This document shows positions 1-11,592 of a stretch of 64,000 nucleotides of DNA, piece by piece. The stretch is from Onchidella celtica (taxonomy: Eukaryota > Mollusca > Gastropoda > Systellommatophora > Onchidiidae). The position numbers were made by a program, and so were the translations under genes. Under the pieces are notes generated by a model. The model saw nothing but the letters and a program-made list of their open reading frames with translations. It was not told the DNA's origin and did no database searches. The stretch covers positions 53,394,757 through 53,458,756 of the forward strand of contig OZ007579.1 of NCBI GenBank assembly GCA_963931925.1, given 5' to 3'. The number at the start of each line of letters is the position of its first letter. Position 1 is the stretch's first letter.

Positions 1-1844
1 GTCATCTGACCTTGTCTGCACATCAAACAAATCCAGAGTTAGTGTGGCAATACGCAGTTTATGAATACTGCAGGATGAGTTGTGGTGAACTGATCCCAAA
101 CACGCCACACTGGCAAAGTTAAATTATTTGTCTTTGCTCTGTCATCACATTATTGGCTGCTGCCCTCATCATAAGATAAGATAAGATATTCGTCCTTGTA
201 CAAGGAAATTTGTTTTGATCATTGACAACAATTCAGTTACAGAAATTATGATGTATGGCGCACACGCACACACACACATATGTATATACACACACACTAA
301 TAAATAAACAAAATTAACAGTGCACACAATATGCTTCCGTTACTAAAACACATTGGCCTGGCACGCAAGACACAATTCAACTGTACACACATTACGATCA
401 AGATGACGACATTATTGCAACATCCTAGTTGATGATGGAATAAACGATTTAAAGTAGCGCTCAGTTTTAGTTTTCTTTGACAACAGCCTTAGACTTCTTA
501 CAGATCTTATGTATTCTTTGTTCAGGGGATGTTGGGGGTCATTTATTATATTATTAGCTTTTATAATACAAGCACCAGTGTACAGCTCATCAAAATATGG
601 CAGATCACAGTTACACATTTTTTAGACTTTTTTGATGAAAATATTGATCTTATTTTTTATCTTTTTGTAAGATGTTTCCTCCCCAACAGACAACTCCATA
701 CATTAAAACGCTCTAAATAGCCATGGTGTAAAATATTTTCAAAATGCTTTTGCTAACTTTTAAAAAGCGGAGCTTTCTGAGGAAATACATGCGCTGGTTG
801 GCTTTCTTGTATACATATGTTACATGCGCATCAATATACTATAGTTCTGGTTTCATGGTGAGATCTCAATACACCTGTGAATTGTTGTTGTAGAAAGGTC
901 TGGAATATCAAAACCCAAGTGTCAGATGACACACACAGACAGCTTGATTTACCTGTGTGTCTGTCACATAACAAGAGACAGGTACAAACCAGTCTGTGAA
1001 GTGGGACTATTCCCGCCACATGGTGGTATTAACACACCTGTCAACTATACCTTATTTTACAGGAGTGTCCTATATTTAGGCGGTTGGGAAGAGGGAAAAA
1101 GTATTTTGTTTGTAAGAAAAGAAATTCCTCCCAAGTTCAAATTGAGGGCAACGGTCAATCCAATAAAGGATAATGGGAGAATGCTCATGAGATCATATAC
1201 ATCATACATCTATATAGAATTATACTTTATGTGATCTGCGAAATGTGTTACAGTGTCTTGTGTCTGTGTTCTTGTTTCTATGAAAACATAACTAACTGAC
1301 AGCTTTTACTAGTTTTATTAGATTGATTGCATATGGCATGGGTTGCATTTGAGATGTCCCTGATAGAGGTATTCTCATTGAGTTGGCAGATGTGTATTTC
1401 TAACTTTGAGGATCATTGCTGAGCTAGAAATGCACATTGAAGTTTTGTGGACAAAAATACTGTCAGATAATCTTTGGTGAACATTTATGTGAAGCTGACA
1501 GAGATGGGAAGGATTTTGTTAGTTCAGTTGAATGATTTTATGCCTGAATGGTAAGAGACCTTGCCACAGTAGTTGCAGCTGAGTTTTACACTTAATGTCA
1601 TCAGTTCGCCAAGTAGCCCCTGGACAGATTCACATCTTCATCCTACCAATTGTTTTGTGCACAAACTTCACTGTCTAGAGGGATCAAAACTTTGCAGTAG
1701 CCAAAAAAAAAAAGTTAAATAGAAGAGAGCTGGCAGAGTTGGGCATCCATGACAATCTGGGATTGAGGAAGTCCATAGTTATCCCCTGATCATCCTGTCT
1801 ATGTTGGGATATCAGTTTCTTAATGCTAACCCTGCGACCGACAC
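1..1844. other. Upstream DLAT intron or flank, no gene seen
   Basis: No exon-like or protein-like segment recognised. A GATAA-type short repeat (about 171-190) is followed by an attcgtccttgtacaaggaaatt stretch that looks like a dispersed-repeat tail, then a (CA)n microsatellite at about 264-296. No lipoyl-domain exon was found here. Confidence 0.5.
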
Positions 1845-2560
1845 TCAAAGCCCACTGTCAAGTCAGTGAACTTACTTACGGAGAATCGTGCTTGGGTCGC
1901 ACTGACCCTTGCTGATGTATGATGACCACACTGACGCTGTCCACATGGCTCAGTTTTTATTGATCGGTATGAAAACATTCGCTGCTATGCTTTATCACGC
2001 TTGATAATGGATTAACCAGTGAAACCTTTGTCTGTAAGTCTCTAACCAATGACCTGACTTATGAAACTAAACTGACAGCTGTACTTTTTGTGAGAACAAA
2101 GTATGAGAACTAGCCATGCCCCCCAAGCCCTAAACAAATGGTTCGTCCTGATTCAGTGATTGACACATACTAATGAACGAATGTATGCATTTGGGGCAAA
2201 TATCGTTTCAGAGCTGGTTTCTGATTGGTTCTTAGATACAGACAACTTTAGATGGTGGTCAGCTTGTGAGAAAATGAGATAATATTGCAGATTTATTGAG
2301 CAACAGTTTCGCATGTCGATGTTACATCTTTTGATTGCGTGGGGAGAGCCTTTGAAGGCTTAGTCTTTGTGATTCCGACCAGTGGTTCACTGGTGAACAT
2401 GTCCTTATCACAATGCCTTTGATTTAGAAGAGATACGATGAGCAATAAGACGGTAGGTACGTCTCAAAGAGGTCAGTGACCCGACGCGGAAAAATTCGGC
2501 TTGTGTGCTGCGTGATCAGCTTGACCTTTCTGACTTTGTCCGCTCGTGCAGAGCGAGTGC
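1845..2560. repeat. Dispersed repeat family, copy 1 (uninterrupted)
   Basis: Related sequence recurs at 13226-13400, at 26895-27113 continuing in 31385-32170, and in part at 53760-53830. Shared pieces include ctgacccttgc, atgaaaacatt.gctatgc, ttagtctttgtgattc and aatgcctttgatttagaagaa. No ORF or terminal repeats were found, so the class is unknown. This copy serves as the empty-site reference for the CsRn1-like insertion. Confidence 0.7.
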
Positions 2561-2641
2561 ATGGAAAGTTGATGCCGACATATGCCGCCCTTCTCAGGGT
2601 GAGGGTTGAGATATGCACCATCTACAGCCAAGTACATTGTA

Positions 2642-3852
2642 CAGTGGAGCTTGGTTATAACGAGAGGCTACGTTCCGATAGAAATATCTCATTATTCCCG
2701 AGGTCTCGCTGTTTCAGTAAAAGGGGGAAATAACAAGGCAAAAGATATATATATATTTTTTTTTTTTGGCATGGTGCATCCCTAGGTAATTTCTCTCCAT
2801 TCTACACTGTCTGGCATCTTTGTTCTGTATGTACTCTGTTTCATCGTGTGTAGCAGGTGGGCATACAGGGAGAAAAGAAGTGTTTGTCAGAATGTTCCTA
2901 CAGTGTAGGGTATCTGACAGAAGATGATAAAGCTACCTAACTACATAAGACCAGATGTTTTTGGATCATATGATGAAGAACTCATTGTCGGTGAAACAGC
3001 ATTGCTAGTTTGGAATTCATGAGGTTGTCCTGAAAAGGACAGTGTAGAAGTGTAGGGAGAGGAGGTTTAGTTTTACTAAAGATTGGGAATGCCATTTCCA
3101 CCCACACACGTCCGTGTGCTTGGATGTACATCCCCAGTGGGTGGTCTGAAAAACGCCGTAATTGTGGATTGTTTCCGTTTGTTGATGGCTGTGTTGCACA
3201 CAAAGCTTTGCATATGGTCGACATCCTTCAATACATGACTGCCGTTTTCCTGTTGCAGCACAAAGTGGTACAAGGTTGTGTAACTGCTTCTAGTGCTACG
3301 TTTGAAGACACAACTGGAATGGCCTCAGTCTCGTCTTCTTCTGTGGTGTGATGTCCCTGACTGGTAACACAACTGATGATTTCTGGCACTGTCATTTCTT
3401 CTGTTATTTCATAGTCGACGGACAATGATTCCCCGCAGACTGATTTCATGGCAATTCCATGACGAAGTTTAAATCTATCAGACAACTTGCATTCATGTTA
3501 AAGTCGGTTCTTCCATGGAAAAGGGAAAGTGATTTTCTTCCCCTTTTCCATGAGAATAGGGCTTGACAAAGGAATGTTTTTGCTTCTGGCTTGTTTAAAC
3601 CACAGCAAGAGAGCTTGATCCACATCTGCAATATCGGGTCTTCGAATATTCTTTCTTGCAGTGCAAAACTCACCGCTTGAATGTGCCTCAATAATTTTGT
3701 CTTTGTTCTAGATGGTGTACAGTGTACTGGATGGGATGTCAAATTGACGGCAGATCTCGGCATTAAATTTTGAATTAGCATGAATTCACCGCTTCGATGG
3801 CGGCGGCCTTCGTATCAATGCTGATTCGTTTCCTTTTGTTGACAGTAGCCAT
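2642..3852 (-). mobile_element. Tigger/pogo-type DNA transposon, internally deleted and truncated
   Basis: The left end reads CAGTGGAGCTTGGTTATAACG right after TA, a Tigger-type terminal inverted repeat at a TA target. The transposase remnant lies on the minus strand to its right. No matching inverted repeat is visible beyond 3852, so the 5' side is truncated or too decayed to see. Confidence 0.75.
3076..3852 (-). pseudogene. Tigger-like transposase remnant (DNA-binding part plus C-terminal tail)
   Basis: Starting at ATG 3852-3850, the N-terminus is Lys/Arg-rich and shows the CENP-B/pogo helix-turn-helix pattern (ICRQFDIPSSTLYTI in a shifted frame). It continues with WFKQARSKNIPLSSPILMEK and then RFKLRHGI and VCGESLSVD of the second CENP-B-type helix-turn-helix domain. 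Right after this come the acidic tail (IPVVSSNVALEAV) and the basic end (KRKQSTITAFF) usual for Tigger proteins. The roughly 200-residue DDE catalytic core expected between them is absent, and there are stops and frameshifts. It cannot code for an active transposase. It is an internally deleted relic. Confidence 0.8.
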
Positions 3853-4166
3853 AATTCAATTGAATTGCGTGAACTGAGAAGAGTGGGTGTCTAGTGGCTT
3901 TCAGTAGTTTCATTCAACTAATGTGAACGGACTGACCACTAGAGACCCTTTGTTTCTCGGGGGCCTCAGCGTAGTGCTGTTGGCCCCCCAGCCCGACCGC
4001 TGGAGGGGTTGATTTGAGGTCTTTATTTTAGGAGGTTCGCTGCCCTTGGCATTTACACCTCACTTTACTTGTTTTATTATTTCTTGTTCTGGCGGGGGGG
4101 GGGGGGGGGGGGGAAGAGATCCTTTTATAGTGAGATCTAGCCCAAGTCATCGCTACCATATATGGT
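3853..4166. other. Short unannotated stretch with a G20 run
   Basis: No gene recognised. A run of 20 G lies at 4094-4113, one of four long G or C runs in the window. Confidence 0.6.
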
Positions 4167-4522
4167 AAATTGATTGGTTGTGTGAGTGGTGGCGTAATCA
4201 CTACCATATAAGACATTTTTGGGTAGCGGCGTAGTGTGTGGTCAGTAAGAAAACAAAGCTTTTTAGGTATAAGCAAGATCTTAGGAGATGATTGTACGGG
4301 TCGGTGGGCATAAATTTATTGATTGCGCGGGTGGTGGTGTACAATGCTGTCATGGCACATGGTCAGCATGTAGGCAACACGTGCTAGGCCTACGCAAGAC
4401 ATGATTGGACAGGTGGGCAGGCGGGCAAATGTAAATTTATTGATTGGGTGGGTGGTGGTGTAATGCGCTGTCATGACATGTGGTCAGTAAGGAAACAAAG
4501 CATTGCTGGCCAGAGTGAGAGG
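4167..4522. repeat. Degenerate minisatellite, 120-145 bp units
   Basis: Units begin at about 4167, 4312 and 4433 with a[a/t]tt.attgatt..g.g and share ggtggtgt, tggtcag and aaacaaagc. The third unit is cut at 4522 by the BEL element and resumes at 11953 (gtgactagacgggtgggcg), so the element landed inside the array. Confidence 0.7.
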
Positions 4523-4877
4523 TGTTGCGAATTCTGAACAACGCACATTAGCAATATACTGAAGAAGACTTGAAGTAACAAGAAATTAAACTGTTTATTG
4601 ACAAAGAAACGACTGATTCGTGAGGAAACTTCTCCTTCATGTGAGTGAATGAATGACTACCTGCCCCGCGTGCTTCGTGTGAGTGAAAGAATGACTACCT
4701 GCCCCGCGTGCTTCTTGTGAGTGAATGCATGACTACCTGCCCCGCGTGAGTGACCTTTTTTTTCCCTTCTCTACTTCCGCCCGAGCGAAGAAGTAAACAA
4801 ACCAGATAATGGGATAAAATAAGCCAAACAGAGTTAGCCGCGGTGCCAATTTGGGAGATTTCTTCTGATATGCAACA
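4523..4877 (-). repeat. BEL/Pao 3' LTR (left copy)
   Basis: 355 bp, TG...CA ends, and appears identical to 11593-11947. It contains three tandem units of about 36-40 bp built round ctacctgccccgcgtg (4641-4755). The purine-rich tract on the minus strand (AAGGTGGGGAGTA) lies just inside, at 4878-4890. Confidence 0.95.
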
Positions 4878-5852
4878 TACTCCCCACCTTGGACTACTAA
4901 ATACATGTATAGAGTCCAAAATAAACACAAATGACTCAAGGGTAAGTGCACATGAAGGCTATAAAACCTCCAATACTAAATAATTCAAACTCACATTTGG
5001 GAAAGAGAAGCAACCGCGACTGATTACGGTACATCAATATGTGTATTGAGTAATGTGGTGTCAAAGAGAATGTAGAATTTACATGTAGTGTAGAAATGCA
5101 GTGTCTTGCAACTTTAAACAATATTAAAGCACTGCCAGTCACTCTTCCTTCACACACACGTCTATTTATATTCCGGAAGACTGCCGGCTTAAGTTTCTAA
5201 ACATGAAAGCAAAGTGAATAAATCAAACAGTATGGATTTCAAAGTAAATCATTAAATCAAATAAAAGTAGAGAAAGTACCCTCTCAATCTGATTTCACGC
5301 ACCCAGAGTGAAAACAAATCCAGCGTATCTATACCCCAAATGAAGGGGAAATGTTTAGTCTTAACTGAAATGAATAATTCTTGCAATTTTAGAAACGTAA
5401 GAGACTGGACTTCTTCTCAAACCTGAGTCACGAATGGCAAGAAATTGACACTAATGAACAAAAAATTGCAAGCTGATGACATGTTTCTTAAAATTAAACG
5501 ATACTAATTTCTCAAAGCCTTACTGTTTTTCAACACAAAGTTGTATCAAAGTACACATGAATAAGATAAAATTATGGTATACTTCATAACATAGAACAAT
5601 AATAATATATGTAACAAGTAACAATGGACTCATAGGAAATCCCCGACAGAAATGCTGATGATGCCGATATGTAGGATGAGTTGGGAGAGCAATTAAAGGT
5701 TATCATAGACTGAAGCATAACATTGAACATAACGGTCAGAGATGTCCATCAGAATCCAGAGCAACAAGATGTTTAGTGATAACGATAACAGAATTGTGTA
5801 CTACTACTACCAGATTTAGTAAAAGACCTTAGATTTACACAAATAGCATGAT
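4878..5852 (-). other. 3' noncoding part of the BEL/Pao element
   Basis: About 975 bp between the ORF stop and the 3' LTR. No ORF of note, no env-like gene; AT-rich. The purine tract at the LTR border is its only recognisable feature. Confidence 0.7.
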
Positions 5853-8800
5853 CTACAAATCTAAAACGGTCCTGGGGCGGACGGTTCGACCAGCTCTAGT
5901 GGCAACCGATTTGTCACTTTCAGCTACCTTGCCATTACCTGGTTGGTTAACTGTAGAGTTTCTCTCTGCTTGTTCTCTCTGCCGAGAAGGAACGTCAACT
6001 TCATGAGGGTAGTCATCTGTGTCTCTTAACATAGACAAATCAGAATCTGACTCACCTGATTGTAGTTCCAAACTGTGAATTCTCTGGATAGACCTGACTA
6101 GCAACCCGCTGGCAGTCCGAACTTCTACTGTTCGAGGGATACCATCTTTACCAGTGAAGAGTTTGGTCACAACACCTATGGGCCAATGGAGACGCGGTGT
6201 GTTGTCCTCCCGTATTATTATCACCATACCTTCCTTGATAGAACCTCTGCGACCATTGGTCTTCACTTGGGGAAGATTGCGAAGATAATCCTGGCTCCAA
6301 ACCTTCCAAAACTGAGTGAGAGTTGCTTGTTGAGCAAAGTACTGTTCGGTTACAACCTTCTGATTAACTGAAGAAGAAAGGGCATCCATGGGTAACATAT
6401 GACATCCCTTACCGAGAAGAAAATGAAAGGGTGTAAGAATCTTGTTTTCTTCCGCATCGTCATGTACAGCAGTCAAAGGTCGGGAGTTGATACATGCCTC
6501 AACTTCCTGTAAAAGAGTGTCTAATTCAGTCCTCGGAAGAGAACTACCACCAATTGTTTTCCTCAAGATGGATTTGACACTACGAACCATCCTCTCCCAC
6601 CAGCCTCCCCACCATGGGGAGCGAGGAGCTATAAATTTCCAACTTGGACACATGGTTCCAAATGCCCTTGTAAGCTCGCGAGACCCACTAATGAAGGTTT
6701 TTGCATTGTCTGAATAGATAATGGTGGGCATACCTCTTCTTGCCACAAAACGGCGAAAGGCCATAAGGAAATCAGACAGTTTAAGAGACATCACTAACTC
6801 AAGATGGATGGCTCTCACCACGCCACAAGTGAAGAGAAGAATATAAAACTTCTGATCCTTGTAATCGGAACAATACAAAGGTCCTGCGAAGTCGAGACCA
6901 GTGACTGAGAAGGGTGTGGCTTTTGTTACCCGTGATTCTGGTAATGGAGCAAAAGGTTCATTGCAAGGACCAGCATCGAAACGCTGGCAATGAAAGCACT
7001 CTCTCTTGACTTGTCTTGCCAGAGCTCTTAAGCCAATGATCCAAAATTTGTCTCTCAAAGAAGACAACATCAAGCCAACCCCAGCATGTTTGAAAGTTTG
7101 GTGGTAAAACCTAGTCAACAAGAGGGCCACATGACCTTTGGGCAAAATGATAGGGTGTCTTTCATCAAATGACAAGGCTGAGAACTGGAGCCGTCCTCCC
7201 ATCCTCAGTAATCCCTTTTCATCCAGAAATGGGTGCATCTTATAAAGAATGGAGCTCCTGGGAATTTCCTTTCCCTCTTGCAAAGAGCTGATGTCAGAAC
7301 AATAGTGTTCTCGCTGAGTCACCCAAAACAATTTAGTCTCAGCATCTTTCAGTTCTTCTGTCTTTAGATGCCTGGAGGCTTTGCGAGCACGGCGTCCAGA
7401 TAAATTTCCAAAGAAACGGTAAATCCACGCTAGGATCTTGACTGATTTGGACAATGTGCTCCAGCGTTCCACTGGAAGGACTGGGGAGGTAAGGGTGTCG
7501 CTATGACAGACTGTCGTTGCCAACCCCACTTCCTCCTCCAAACCCACCTCAGCTTCCACCACAGAAGACAGGTTATGTTCTTGTTCAGTGATGACGTCAA
7601 AATGTAGCCAACTAGGGCCCCTCAACCACATACAAGAAGCAATCAACTGGGAGGCCGAAAAGCTTCTAGTGACGAAGTCTGCAGGATTGTCTGTTCCTGC
7701 ACAGTGAGACCAGCAACTGGGGTCGGTGACACTTTGGATCTCCCTCACTCGATTGGCCACAAAGCATTTCCATTTGTCGGCCCTGCTCTTAATCCAACTC
7801 AAGGTAATCATGGAGTCAGTATAGCAGAAATAAGTACATTCAGTACCCACAATGTGAGACTCTTGAATGAATTTCAATGTTCGAGCACCAAGCAGTGCTC
7901 CCATCAGTTCCAAACGAGGTAACGTAATCCTTTTCACAGGGGCAACTCGCGCCCTGGAAATCATAAGAGAGACATGATACCCATTTTCGTCCTGCACTCG
8001 GAGATATGCACAACAGCCATAACCTTTCTCCGAAGCGTCACAGAATATGTGGATCTCAGGGTTGCTCCCTGTACTCCATGAGCCATGCACATAGCAACGA
8101 GGAATGTTCCATGTTTGCAATAAAGCAAGATCTTCAAGCCAACCATGAAATTCATCACTGATGGATGGGGGGACCTCCAAATCCCAATCTATCCCTAATA
8201 GCCACAGTTCTTGAAATAAGAACTTTGCTCTAATGGTAAAGGGAGTGAGAAACCCAAGAGGGTCAAACAAACGGGCAATAAAACTGAGAACAACTCTCTT
8301 AGTGATAATGAGTCCAGATGGAATCTCAAGATTGGTGAACGAAAAAGAGTCAAGAGCACAGCTCCACTTCAGTCCGATTACCTTTGAAAAGTCTGATTCC
8401 AGGTTTGAGAAGTTCTTTTCCACACCACAAAGTTCATCTTTGTTGGAAGACCACTTGGTCAAGCACATGCCAGCACTAGATAAGATGTCTCTAGCTTCGG
8501 AGATGATAGAGTGAGCCTCCTCAAGAGAATCAGCCCCTGACAGAAAATCATCAACATACAGATTGGTTTGTAACTCTGAGATAGTCTTACCAACAGGAAA
8601 TTTTGACAAATGATGTTGAATTGTGGCATTCAACAGGAACGGACTTGCCTTGTTGCCGAAAGGCACTCTGTCAAATTTCATTACCTTTGTTCGGTCACCA
8701 AATCTCCACAAGAATCTGTGAACATCTTGATCTTTGAGGTCTACTCTGATCTGCAGAAAGGCCTTGGTGATGTCAGCAGTGATAGCTATGGGAAACCTCC

Positions 8801-11264
8801 TGAATCTCATGAGAATAGAAACAAGATTTGGAATCAAACAAGGACCCTTTTCTAGACAATCATTGAGAGAAATCCCATTAAAGCTTGATGCTGATGCGTC
8901 AAAGACTGGTCTTACCTTTGTTGTTGAACTTGACTCTCTTACAACAGGTCTGTGGGGCATGTAATAAATCGGACGAGAACCGTGTTCTTCCTCAGGGGCA
9001 ATTTCCTTGATGATTCCCAAACTCTCTAGCTCAGCCAAAACCTCATTATACTTACTGTCAAGTTCAGGATCACGGGCCAATCTGCGTGTCAAACTGTCCA
9101 AACGCTTCTCAGCTAACGGCTTGTTGTTCAACAGCTGACTCCTCATGACCTCGGACTTCCAGGGCAAGCTCACAGTGTACCTACCATCTTCATACCTAAC
9201 GGTTCGGTTAAAGTCTGCGAGCACTGTATCGTCTGTCGTCTCTGCATAGTCCTTGACTCCAACAGAGTCCAGTTCCCATAAACTCCTGATAAGGCTATCT
9301 GACACAGAGGTGGTGTTAGTGTGACAAAGAAACTGAGAGGAACATATGTTACCTTTCCCGACACTAGGCCAGGTTCCTGATAAGATCCAACCCAAAGAGG
9401 TCTCCTGAGCCACTAACCCGACAGATGAATGGACATAATTCGGCTTCATAAACTGCCAATAGTGATCAATTCCTATCAGGATGTCAATCTTGATAGGATT
9501 GTCTGCTGAAAAATTCTCTGTGAAAGGTAAGCCAACAAATACCCCCATGTGCGAATCAGGTATTCTTGTTCTAAACATAGGTGCACAGATAGAATCAATC
9601 TCAATCAAATGTAGATATTGGGCAGGTGTGCCGAGAGCCAGTCTGTAAATGTTACGAGGGTTTTCTTTACCTGGTTTCCCTCTCCCAAAACAAGAATAAG
9701 AAACTGACTCTCGACACAACGGCCCAAGACCCAACTCATGTGCTAGACGTCTAGTAATGAATGACCTGTCGGCACCACTGTCGAATAGGATGGACACGCT
9801 GAGGCTCCCCACCTTACAATGAACTGTTTGCATAAGAGTTGTGGCACCCAAGGTTTGTGAATGTGTGTAATTGATGCCAACTACGTGCCCATCCGCACCG
9901 ACAGAAGCCCCGGCAGATCCAACTTTCCCTAAGGGAACTTTAACATCCTGACTAGGATAAATACTTTTCACTGTGGTATCTATACCATGATCCGAGTGAA
10001 TAAAACGCTTGCAGAGGAGTCTGTGGTGTTTTCCTCTACACAAACCGCACTGTCTCTTGCAGTCTCTGGCGATGTGATTACCACTTAAACAAATAAAACA
10101 ACGTTTTAGGTTTCTTAGTTTGCTCTTCCTTTGTTGTACATCCAAGTTATGTAGCTGAGCACAATCTGATGAGAAATGGTTTTCGTTGCAAAACACACAT
10201 CTTACGTTTTTCTCATGAGCATTAGTAGAGTTCGAGGCACTGGGAGGTCCACCTGTACCCGTGTTGATGGACAGCGCAGCCCCTGTTTGTCGTCTTCTTG
10301 CCCCTTCTGAGGACGACTCCGTTGTTGATTTGGTGGAGGGAACGAAATTGTGTGCCCTTTCTCGCCTCCTTATCTCGTCGTAAATAAAGCTCATGAGGAA
10401 GGCAAGGTCTCCTTCCTTCCTCTCTCCCACCCTCGCCCACTCTAGACGGATGTCTGCTGGAAAACGGTGCAAGATGAGTGGAGTGAGAATTACCCCGTAC
10501 GTGTTTTGTGAGATACCAAGGTTTTCCAAGCTCCTCACGTGGGCCTGCAGCTCGTCATGCAAGGCCCACAAGCTGTTGCCTCCCTTCCGAGGTTGACTTG
10601 TGGCCAGAAGTTGGCTGATGTGGCTGAAGATAATTCTTTCTTTTCTGCCAAAACGTTTGTGTAGGATGTCAACGGCAGTGTCGTAGTTTTCGGCTGTGGT
10701 CTGCAGACCCTTGATGGCTGCTGCTGCCTCGCCCTTGAGTAGGGACTGCAGGTACGTAAATTTTGTGATTTGAGCCAGACCAGTTGAAGTATGGACCACT
10801 GCAGCAAATCTGTCCCAAAACGATGTCCATTCTGTCACTTCCCCACTGAACTTGGGAAGCTCAAGTTTAGGTAATTTCGCTGTGGCTTGTGATGGTTGGT
10901 GGGCATCTGCCGACGCTATTGAGACACGATCCGACACCAAATCAATTTCATTAGGTGGTCTGACACTTGCGGAGATTACCTCTTGGGCCTTGAGGTAGAC
11001 TGTGCATGCAGCGTCTCTGTAGTCTGCTGATGTTGCAATGTCACCCTCCAGATCGTCAAGGTTGATGACTGCTTCGACGCTAGATTGAGCAGTGTCGAAC
11101 TTGTCAAGCCTTGCTTGAAACTGGGTTACGTGGAATCTTACTTGTGGAAGATCTCTCTTTGCTGCATCAAGCAAGGCCTGGAGAATATTTGATTCTCTGG
11201 TAAGCCAACTTTTGGCTGACGTGCGCAAACGTTGAGCTTGTTCGAGCGTTAGGTTTTCTGCCAT
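5853..11264 (-). CDS. BEL/Pao gag-pol polyprotein, intact, 1803 aa
   Basis: Single uninterrupted gag-pol frame, the usual arrangement for BEL/Pao. In order: gag-type region with LPKLELPKFSGE (about 130) and a long helical stretch; three Cys/His knuckles (about 355-410: CVFC..H..C, CFIC..NH..C, CGLC..H..C); aspartic protease FDSGADRSFI (about 493); reverse transcriptase with VRPVFDAS and the YVDD catalytic box (about 900); RNase H FCDASEKGYG (about 1077); integrase with H...H, CFHCQ zinc site and DDE residues in DFAGPL (about 1461), YSDNAKTF (about 1518) and GGWWERM (about 1553); then a basic C-terminus. Start chosen at the first ATG after the 5' leader. All catalytic residues I can check are present and no stop interrupts the frame, so it may be mobile. 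Confidence 0.95.
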   Translation of the reverse strand: MAENLTLEQAQRLRTSAKSWLTRESNILQALLDAAKRDLPQVRFHVTQFQARLDKFDTAQSSVEAVINLDDLEGDIATSADYRDAACTVYLKAQEVISASVRPPNEIDLVSDRVSIASADAHQPSQATAKLPKLELPKFSGEVTEWTSFWDRFAAVVHTSTGLAQITKFTYLQSLLKGEAAAAIKGLQTTAENYDTAVDILHKRFGRKERIIFSHISQLLATSQPRKGGNSLWALHDELQAHVRSLENLGISQNTYGVILTPLILHRFPADIRLEWARVGERKEGDLAFLMSFIYDEIRRRERAHNFVPSTKSTTESSSEGARRRQTGAALSINTGTGGPPSASNSTNAHEKNVRCVFCNENHFSSDCAQLHNLDVQQRKSKLRNLKRCFICLSGNHIARDCKRQCGLCRGKHHRLLCKRFIHSDHGIDTTVKSIYPSQDVKVPLGKVGSAGASVGADGHVVGINYTHSQTLGATTLMQTVHCKVGSLSVSILFDSGADRSFITRRLAHELGLGPLCRESVSYSCFGRGKPGKENPRNIYRLALGTPAQYLHLIEIDSICAPMFRTRIPDSHMGVFVGLPFTENFSADNPIKIDILIGIDHYWQFMKPNYVHSSVGLVAQETSLGWILSGTWPSVGKGNICSSQFLCHTNTTSVSDSLIRSLWELDSVGVKDYAETTDDTVLADFNRTVRYEDGRYTVSLPWKSEVMRSQLLNNKPLAEKRLDSLTRRLARDPELDSKYNEVLAELESLGIIKEIAPEEEHGSRPIYYMPHRPVVRESSSTTKVRPVFDASASSFNGISLNDCLEKGPCLIPNLVSILMRFRRFPIAITADITKAFLQIRVDLKDQDVHRFLWRFGDRTKVMKFDRVPFGNKASPFLLNATIQHHLSKFPVGKTISELQTNLYVDDFLSGADSLEEAHSIISEARDILSSAGMCLTKWSSNKDELCGVEKNFSNLESDFSKVIGLKWSCALDSFSFTNLEIPSGLIITKRVVLSFIARLFDPLGFLTPFTIRAKFLFQELWLLGIDWDLEVPPSISDEFHGWLEDLALLQTWNIPRCYVHGSWSTGSNPEIHIFCDASEKGYGCCAYLRVQDENGYHVSLMISRARVAPVKRITLPRLELMGALLGARTLKFIQESHIVGTECTYFCYTDSMITLSWIKSRADKWKCFVANRVREIQSVTDPSCWSHCAGTDNPADFVTRSFSASQLIASCMWLRGPSWLHFDVITEQEHNLSSVVEAEVGLEEEVGLATTVCHSDTLTSPVLPVERWSTLSKSVKILAWIYRFFGNLSGRRARKASRHLKTEELKDAETKLFWVTQREHYCSDISSLQEGKEIPRSSILYKMHPFLDEKGLLRMGGRLQFSALSFDERHPIILPKGHVALLLTRFYHQTFKHAGVGLMLSSLRDKFWIIGLRALARQVKRECFHCQRFDAGPCNEPFAPLPESRVTKATPFSVTGLDFAGPLYCSDYKDQKFYILLFTCGVVRAIHLELVMSLKLSDFLMAFRRFVARRGMPTIIYSDNAKTFISGSRELTRAFGTMCPSWKFIAPRSPWWGGWWERMVRSVKSILRKTIGGSSLPRTELDTLLQEVEACINSRPLTAVHDDAEENKILTPFHFLLGKGCHMLPMDALSSSVNQKVVTEQYFAQQATLTQFWKVWSQDYLRNLPQVKTNGRRGSIKEGMVIIIREDNTPRLHWPIGVVTKLFTGKDGIPRTVEVRTASGLLVRSIQRIHSLELQSGESDSDLSMLRDTDDYPHEVDVPSRQREQAERNSTVNQPGNGKVAESDKSVATRAGRTVRPRTVLDL

Positions 11265-11574
11265 GACGTGATAATGTCTAGGAAGATGTAACTAAACTAA
11301 ACAGGTGTCTGTCCGAAGATCAGGTTACTGATGAATGATGAATGAAACCAGACCTACTCGAATCCAGATCTAGATCTAGGTTTGGAGACTTGAAAATGAA
11401 ACCGATTCAACTTCTTAGTAGTCTGTAGGCTAGACTACAAATGTCAATGATGAATATGATAATGAAAAGACCGACATCGTTTACTTAACTGTTTGAAGCA
11501 CTCTTCATCGACTGCTACTGGGACAGGGCTTGGCTTACGTGATCTGATGGAACTGGAATGTTCTCAACGAAACT
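11265..11574 (-). other. BEL/Pao 5' leader
   Basis: About 310 bp between the primer site and the gag-pol start. It includes an agatctagatctag palindrome. No ORF. Confidence 0.7.
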
Positions 11575-11592
11575 TCCCGGGTTTCGGCACCA
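11575..11592 (-). promoter_or_regulatory. Primer binding site, tRNA-Phe type
   Basis: The + strand reads TCCCGGGTTTCGGCACCA, identical over 18 nt to the 3' end of eukaryotic tRNA-Phe with CCA as I know it, directly against the 5' LTR. On the element's strand this is the complementary primer site for minus-strand DNA synthesis. Confidence 0.88.

Noticed and set aside
926-1234. 102-codon open frame near the left end
   Set aside because: No similarity, no exon-like borders, composition like the surrounding intron.
4878-5852. Possible env gene in the BEL element (same question for the other LTR elements)
   Set aside because: No third ORF, signal peptide or membrane segment between pol and the 3' LTR.
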